From Closterium sp. Naga37s-1 (taxonomy: Eukaryota > Streptophyta > Zygnematophyceae > Desmidiales > Closteriaceae), in the NCBI GenBank assembly GCA_947471745.1, contig CANJKZ010000960.1, forward strand, positions 2,480,001 to 2,544,000: a stretch of DNA of 64,000 nt, in the 5' to 3' direction. Position numbers and translations under genes: made by a program. Below the pieces are notes generated by a model, which worked only from the letters and a program-made list of their open reading frames with translations, was not told the DNA's origin and made no database searches. Below are positions 60,501-64,000 of this stretch, in pieces (the first letter of the stretch is position 1; every line of letters begins with the position of its first letter).

Positions 60501-63500
60501 GAACGCACATGAGAGAACGCACATGAGAGAAAGCACATGAGAAAACGCACATGAGAAAACGCACATGAGAAAACGCACATGAGAAAACGCACATGAGAAA
60601 ACGCACATGAGAAAACGCACATGAGAAAACGCACATGAGAAAACGCACATGAGAAAACGCACATGAGAAAACGCACATGAGAAAACGCACATGAGAAAAC
60701 GCACATGAGAAAACGCACATGAGAAAACGCACATGAGAAAACGCACATGAGAAAACGCACATGAGAAAACGCACATGAGAAAACGCACATGAGAAAACGC
60801 ACATGAGAGAACGCACATGAGAGAACGCACATGAGAGAACGCACATGAGAGAACGCACATGAGAGAACGCACATGAGAGAACGCACATGAGAGAACGCAC
60901 ATGAGAGAACGCACATGAGAGAACGCACATGAGAGAACGCACATGAGAAAACGCACATGAGAAAACGCACATGAGAAAACGCACATGAGAAAACGCACAT
61001 GAGAAAACGCACATGAGAAAACGCACATGAGAAAACGCACATGAGAAAACGCACATGAGAAAACGCACATGAGAAAACGCACATGAGAAAACGCACATGA
61101 GAGAACGCACATGAAAACACACGAGATGACATAAAGTACATGCGAGGCAGACAGACACAGAGACACCGACAGGCACAGAGTGACACAGACAGACAGCATG
61201 ATGGTGAGAGGTAGGAGGTAATGCGTGCCAGCACCAACACCATTCGGTACCCGGGGTTCACAAGCAACGACAGCACGGACGCCAGGTGGCTACTTTTGAG
61301 GCGCCTCAAAAGGGGTTCACGAGCAACGACAGCCTCAAAAGTAGTTGGTGATGCTGGTGGTTGCTCATGAACCCCGGGTAAAGAATCGTGTTGGTGCTGG
61401 AGCCTTTGCCATCACACGCTGCAGATAGACAGGGACAGACACAAAATGACACAGACAGGCAGATACAGACAGAAACAAGACACAGACAGACAGACAGACA
61501 CAGACAGACAGACACAGACAGATACAGAAAGAAACAGACAGAAACAGACGGACACAGACAGACACAGGCAGAAAGCCACACACACGCTCATACCCACACA
61601 CACACCCACCTGCCTCTGCACAGTCAGGGGCGTGTAGCTGGAAACCAGAAAGTGGCAGAGCGGCGTGGGCACCAGGGAAGACACCATTGACGCCAGATCA
61701 TTACTCATGAACCCCGGGTACCGAATCGTGTTAGTACTCGCAGCCATGACCATCGCACTCTCACAGACAGACACCAACAGAGGCACAGGTACAGGCACAA
61801 GCACACAGGCACGTGAACACACCTGCCTCTGCATGGTCAATGGCGTGTAGCTGGACACCAAAAAGTGGCAGAGCGGCGTGGGGACCAGGGACGACACCAT
61901 TGAAGCCAGGTCATTATTCATGAACCCCGGGTACCGAATCGTGTTAGTACTCGCAGCCATGACCATCGCACTCTCACAGACAGACACCAACAGAGGCACA
62001 GGTACAGGCACAAGCACACAGGCACGTGAACACACCTGCCTCTGCATGGTCAATGGCGTGTAGCTGGACACCAAAAAGTGGCAGAGCGGCGTGGGGACCA
62101 GGGACGACACCATTGAAGCCAGGTCATTATTCATGAACCCCGGGTACCGAATCGTGTTAGTACTCGCAGCCATGACCATCGCACTCTCACAGACAGACAC
62201 CAACAGAGGCACAGGTACAGGCACAAGCACACAGGCACGTGAACACACCTGCCTCTGCATGGTCAATGGCGTGTAGCTGGACACCAAAAAGTGGCAGAGC
62301 GGCGTGGGGACCAGGGACGACACCATTGAAGCCAGGTCATTACTCATGAACCCCGGGTACCGAATGGTGTTAGTACTCGCAGCCATCACCATCGCCAGGT
62401 GACTTTTGAGTCGACTCAAAAGTTACCGAATGGTATTAGTACTCGCAGCCATGACCATCGCCACCAGTGAGTTGGACTCGGCGAACGTCGGCTGGTGCAG
62501 CCTCAGCCTCTCCGCCGCAATTCTATCCAGTGCTGTGTTGTCAAGAACCACCACGGACAAACACATGCACACACGCACACACGCACACATGCACACACAC
62601 ACACACATGCACACATGCACACGCGCACCTGTCTCTGCACAGTCAGCGGCGTGTAACTCGAAACCAGGAAGTGGCAGAGCGGCGTGGGCACGAGCGACGA
62701 CACCATGGACGCCAGATCGTTGCTCATGAACCCCGGGTACCGGATCGTATTCGTGCTCGCAGCCATGACCATCGCCACCAGCGAGTTGGTCTCGGCGAAC
62801 GTCGGCTGGTGTAGCCTGAGTCTCTCCGCCGCGATTCTATCCAATGCTGTGTTGTCGAGGACAACCACGCTGTCGGCATGCTGAGTCAGCCGGCGGAGAG
62901 TCAGCAGCGAGTTGTACGGCTGCACCACCACGTCAGACATTTCTGATTGGTTCGGGAAGACGCTGTAGGTCTGCACGAGCTTCTTGGGGTAGCGGTCGTG
63001 CAGCTCCTCCAGGAGGTATGACCCCATGCCTGTAGGTCCGGGACAGAGAGGGAAGAGAAACCTACAGGTGTGAGACAAAGCCCTTGGGAATAGAGGCGAG
63101 CGCTCCAGAACATGCTGCAGATCTGCACGAGCTTCTTGGGGTATCGATCGTGCAGCTCCTCCAGAAGATATGGCCCCATGCCTGTAGGTGCGGGACAGAG
63201 AGAGAATACACATGGCAAATCTTCGGAAAAGATGACGTTGAGGGCCTGCACGAGCTTCTTGGGTTAGCGGTCGTGCAGCTTCCCCAGGAGATATGACCCC
63301 ATGCCTGTACGGGGTGGGACGTGCAAAGAGAGAGAAGAGAAAGAGTGAGGACTCCTGTGTTGTCGAGGACAACGACGCTGTCCGTGTGCTGAGTCAGCAG
63401 CCGGCGCAGGGTCAGCAGGGAGTTACAGCGTGTTTCCGAACCAATCAGTGGTTCGGGAACATGCTGTAGGTCTGCACGAGCTTCTTGGGTTATCGGTCCT

Positions 63501-64000
63501 GAAGTTCCTCCAGAAGATACGGCCCCATGCCTGTAGCCTGTAGGTGTGAGAATAGAGAAGAGAAAACACATGCCCAATCCAGGCAAGATACGGTGGGGAA
63601 CACGCTGTAGGTCTGCACGAGCTTCTTAGCGACTGTAACGCTCGTCCAAGAGGTAAGTGCCCAAGCCTGTAAGGAGTGGGAGTGGGGAGCAGAGAGAAGA
63701 AAACACACATGCCGAATCTTGGGGAAACGAGGTGAGCATCATTCTATTCTCCATAATCATGCCACTTCTTTGTCTCACCTGGTGCATTGTCTCACCTGAC
63801 CCCGTCCCCGTCCCTGGCATGGGTAAAAAGCTTCCAGATTCTCGCTGCCTTCCGCCTCCCTGTCAATCATCGCCATGATCGCGTCCTGCTGTGCGCGCTG
63901 GTCAAATCCTAACACCAGAGGGACCCCGTGCCTCCGGCCACAGAGTGGCAGAGGTAAAACGCCTCGAGATTCTCCCTGCCCTCCGCCTCCCTATCAATCA
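48461..64000 (-). CDS. TUBG: Gamma-tubulin gene, 3' part, 5' end off the right edge
   Basis: Gamma-tubulin nucleates microtubules as the core of the gamma-tubulin ring complex. Exons on the minus strand, in coding order: 63029-62629 ([20 protein letters not shown] to [10 protein letters not shown]), 50675-50622 ([18 protein letters not shown]), about 50134-50078 ([20 protein letters not shown]), about 49984-49874 ([19 protein letters not shown]), 49277-49104 ([18 protein letters not shown]), 48577-48461 ([20 protein letters not shown], stop). All align in order with plant gamma-tubulin from about residue 146 to the end. The N-terminal GTP-binding part lies mainly off-window. Partial exon copies surround every exon, and one intron is about 12 kb. 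One junction (50078/49984) does not resolve to GT-AG, so intactness is not proven. Confidence 0.88.
48785..49103. repeat. 106-bp tandem repeat x3, gamma-tubulin exon-end copies
   Basis: 'agaacatgg' recurs at about 48789, 48894, 49000 and 49106. Each unit holds the end of the PYKQFSMFS exon with its donor, then intron sequence containing ctttctcaggtgcctcagaa, an imperfect inverted repeat that loosely resembles the palindrome family. Confidence 0.9.
49104..49277 (-). CDS. TUBG: Gamma-tubulin exon, [18 protein letters not shown]
   Basis: 58 codons, phase 0 at both ends, acceptor cag and donor TCT|GTGAGT. Partial copies lie at about 49370-49460 (lacking the 3' part) and 49535-49590. Confidence 0.9.
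49874..50134 (-). CDS. TUBG: Gamma-tubulin exons around MVSSHY...ILN and VIQAEVDP
   Basis: 50134-50078 encodes [20 protein letters not shown] and IL; about 49984-49874 encodes [20 protein letters not shown] to WGPANIQ with a GT donor. Between them the text 'ctgaac..gtcat...gtggat' appears twice about 100 bp apart, with a 5-bp tgaac repeat at the first. No clean GT-AG pair joins the two in frame. Confidence 0.7.
50187..50355. repeat. Double palindrome between 66-bp direct repeats
   Basis: The insert (50253-50289) contains TTTGAGGCGCCTAAAA and TTTTGAGGCGCCTCAAAA. The flanks 50187-50252 and 50290-50355 match over 66 bp with about five differences. Confidence 0.93.
50380..50440. repeat. 9-bp repeat, catcctacc, about 6 copies
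   Basis: Short tandem repeat in the gamma-tubulin intron; a degenerate copy of the next exon lies at about 50460-50512. Confidence 0.8.
50622..50675 (-). CDS. TUBG: Gamma-tubulin 54-nt exon, [18 protein letters not shown]
   Basis: 18 codons, phase 0, acceptor ctgcag and donor CAG|GTGGGA. It matches the family's [18 protein letters not shown]. Confidence 0.88.
50698..61112. repeat. 14-bp minisatellite, about 740 copies, 10.4 kb
   Basis: The unit is acatgagagaacgc, with the common variant acatgagaaaacgc. The variant dominates at the right end (about 60,100-61,090). Rare length variants (gcacgcac at about 56971, 57441, 58771, 59241; aaacg at several places) mark a higher-order duplication of about 1,800 bp. 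It lies wholly in a gamma-tubulin intron. Three overlapping minus-strand frames of about 3,500 codons are open only because the stop-free unit length is not a multiple of 3. Confidence 0.97.
61253..61333. repeat. 22-bp direct repeats flanking a palindrome
   Basis: ggggttcac(a/g)agcaacgacagc at 61253-61274 and 61312-61333; TTTTGAGGCGCCTCAAAA at 61294-61311. Confidence 0.88.
61435..61575. repeat. 'cagacaga' simple repeat
   Basis: Degenerate 4- to 8-bp units of cagacaga and acagacag in the gamma-tubulin intron; similar tracts (aca/cac) lie at about 62570-62628. Confidence 0.8.
61620..62400. repeat. 213-bp tandem array of gamma-tubulin exon 3' halves
   Basis: Copies of the segment encoding [10 protein letters not shown](S/N)NDLASM to YTPLTMQRQ plus its donor and intron start occur with period 213 bp (markers at 61665, 61878, 62091). 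All keep the donor, and none has an acceptor. Confidence 0.93.
62358..62462. repeat. 39-bp direct repeats flanking a palindrome
   Basis: Copies at 62358-62396 and 62424-62462 (taccgaatggtgttagtact and on, two mismatches). TTTTGAGTCGACTCAAAA at 62404-62421 lies between. Confidence 0.93.
62629..63029 (-). CDS. TUBG: Gamma-tubulin main exon in the window
   Basis: 401 nt, acceptor ctacag, donor CAG|GTGCGC. Encodes [77 protein letters not shown] and [20 protein letters not shown]. These are diagnostic for gamma- rather than alpha/beta-tubulin (IPTPRCHFLMTGYTPLT region). Confidence 0.92.
63030..63795 (-). repeat. Four partial copies of the [10 protein letters not shown] exon
   Basis: Acceptor-side copies start near 63181, 63303, 63525 and 63668. 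They read [19 protein letters not shown] or decayed forms and have no donor; those before about 63500 end in diverged sequence. One copy continues into a decayed LLTLRR...VVLDNT stretch (about 63345-63440). Confidence 0.85.
63796..64000 (-). CDS. TUBG: Gamma-tubulin upstream exon copies at the window edge
   Basis: 63885-63796 reads [18 protein letters not shown] and ends TCAG|GTGAGA; the first part is in frame but the end is diverged. A second copy at the edge (about 64000-63920) reads [20 protein letters not shown] and AGGTGS, including the tubulin GGTGSG glycine loop, but has no usable donor. The authentic exon may be a composite or lie off-window. Confidence 0.6.

Noticed and set aside
50553-61309. 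Three overlapping minus-strand ORFs of about 3,500 codons
   Set aside because: Same effect with a 14-bp unit. The outermost part does read through a real gamma-tubulin exon (ENVIRKTSV), but the array is intronic.
63796-63885. Treating this as the confirmed exon before the main gamma-tubulin exon
   Set aside because: Its donor phase fits, but the coding end differs from the family and the frame changes before the GTGS residues, so it may be a partial copy.
1-64000. tRNA or rRNA genes
   Set aside because: I scanned for obvious rRNA segments and tRNA-like arms and saw none; this was by eye only, so a tRNA could have been missed.

Overview
The window looks like nuclear DNA of a streptophyte green alga, most likely the desmid Closterium. 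The Ty1/copia polyprotein at the left edge matches, from memory and not from a search, a type I associate with Closterium assemblies; the intron-rich genes and plant-like gamma-tubulin and kinase fit. The DNA is full of local tandem duplications at every scale, from 7-bp units to 246-bp exon-intron units. LAYOUT: 1-4.9 kb, fossil Ty1/copia element on the minus strand, cut by the window edge, followed by a GC-rich repeat. 5-7.2 kb, no gene I can name. 7.27-43.27 kb (+), one giant gene of 21 exons. Joining the best-supported splice sites gives an uninterrupted 7,173-nt frame (2,390 aa): signal peptide, long Pmp-like right-handed beta-helix ectodomain with G-G-A/N-x-S repeats, two cysteine-rich modules, about seven membrane spans, and a cytoplasmic tail with Gly- and Ala-rich linkers. 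Its introns carry a nearly intact Penelope-like retroelement (8.52-12.39 kb), a 6.3-kb array of a 19-bp minisatellite, a 12-heptamer telomere-like tract, LTR-element debris, and partial copies of almost every exon. 45.16-46.89 kb (-), a two-exon CAMK-group Ser/Thr kinase. 48.46 kb to the right edge (-), a gamma-tubulin gene; one of its introns is about 12 kb and mostly a 14-bp minisatellite (about 740 units). MAIN OBSERVATIONS: (1) A family of short perfect palindromes with core TTTTGAG-NCGN-CTCAAAA occurs about 18 times, in introns and in the retroelement, and repeatedly sits exactly between two direct copies of flanking sequence. The flank length varies (16, 31, 39, 66 bp), unlike a transposase target duplication. 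This is my best candidate for an undescribed system. (2) The retroelement's terminal repeats each contain a hammerhead-ribozyme-like motif placed to define the RNA 5' end just upstream of ORF1. (3) Partial exon copies follow a polarity rule: those upstream of the full exon keep the acceptor but lack a donor, and those downstream keep the donor but lack an acceptor. This is what tandem duplications across exon edges leave when one intact exon must survive. Splice joins were made by eye from phase and GT/AG rules and need RNA evidence.
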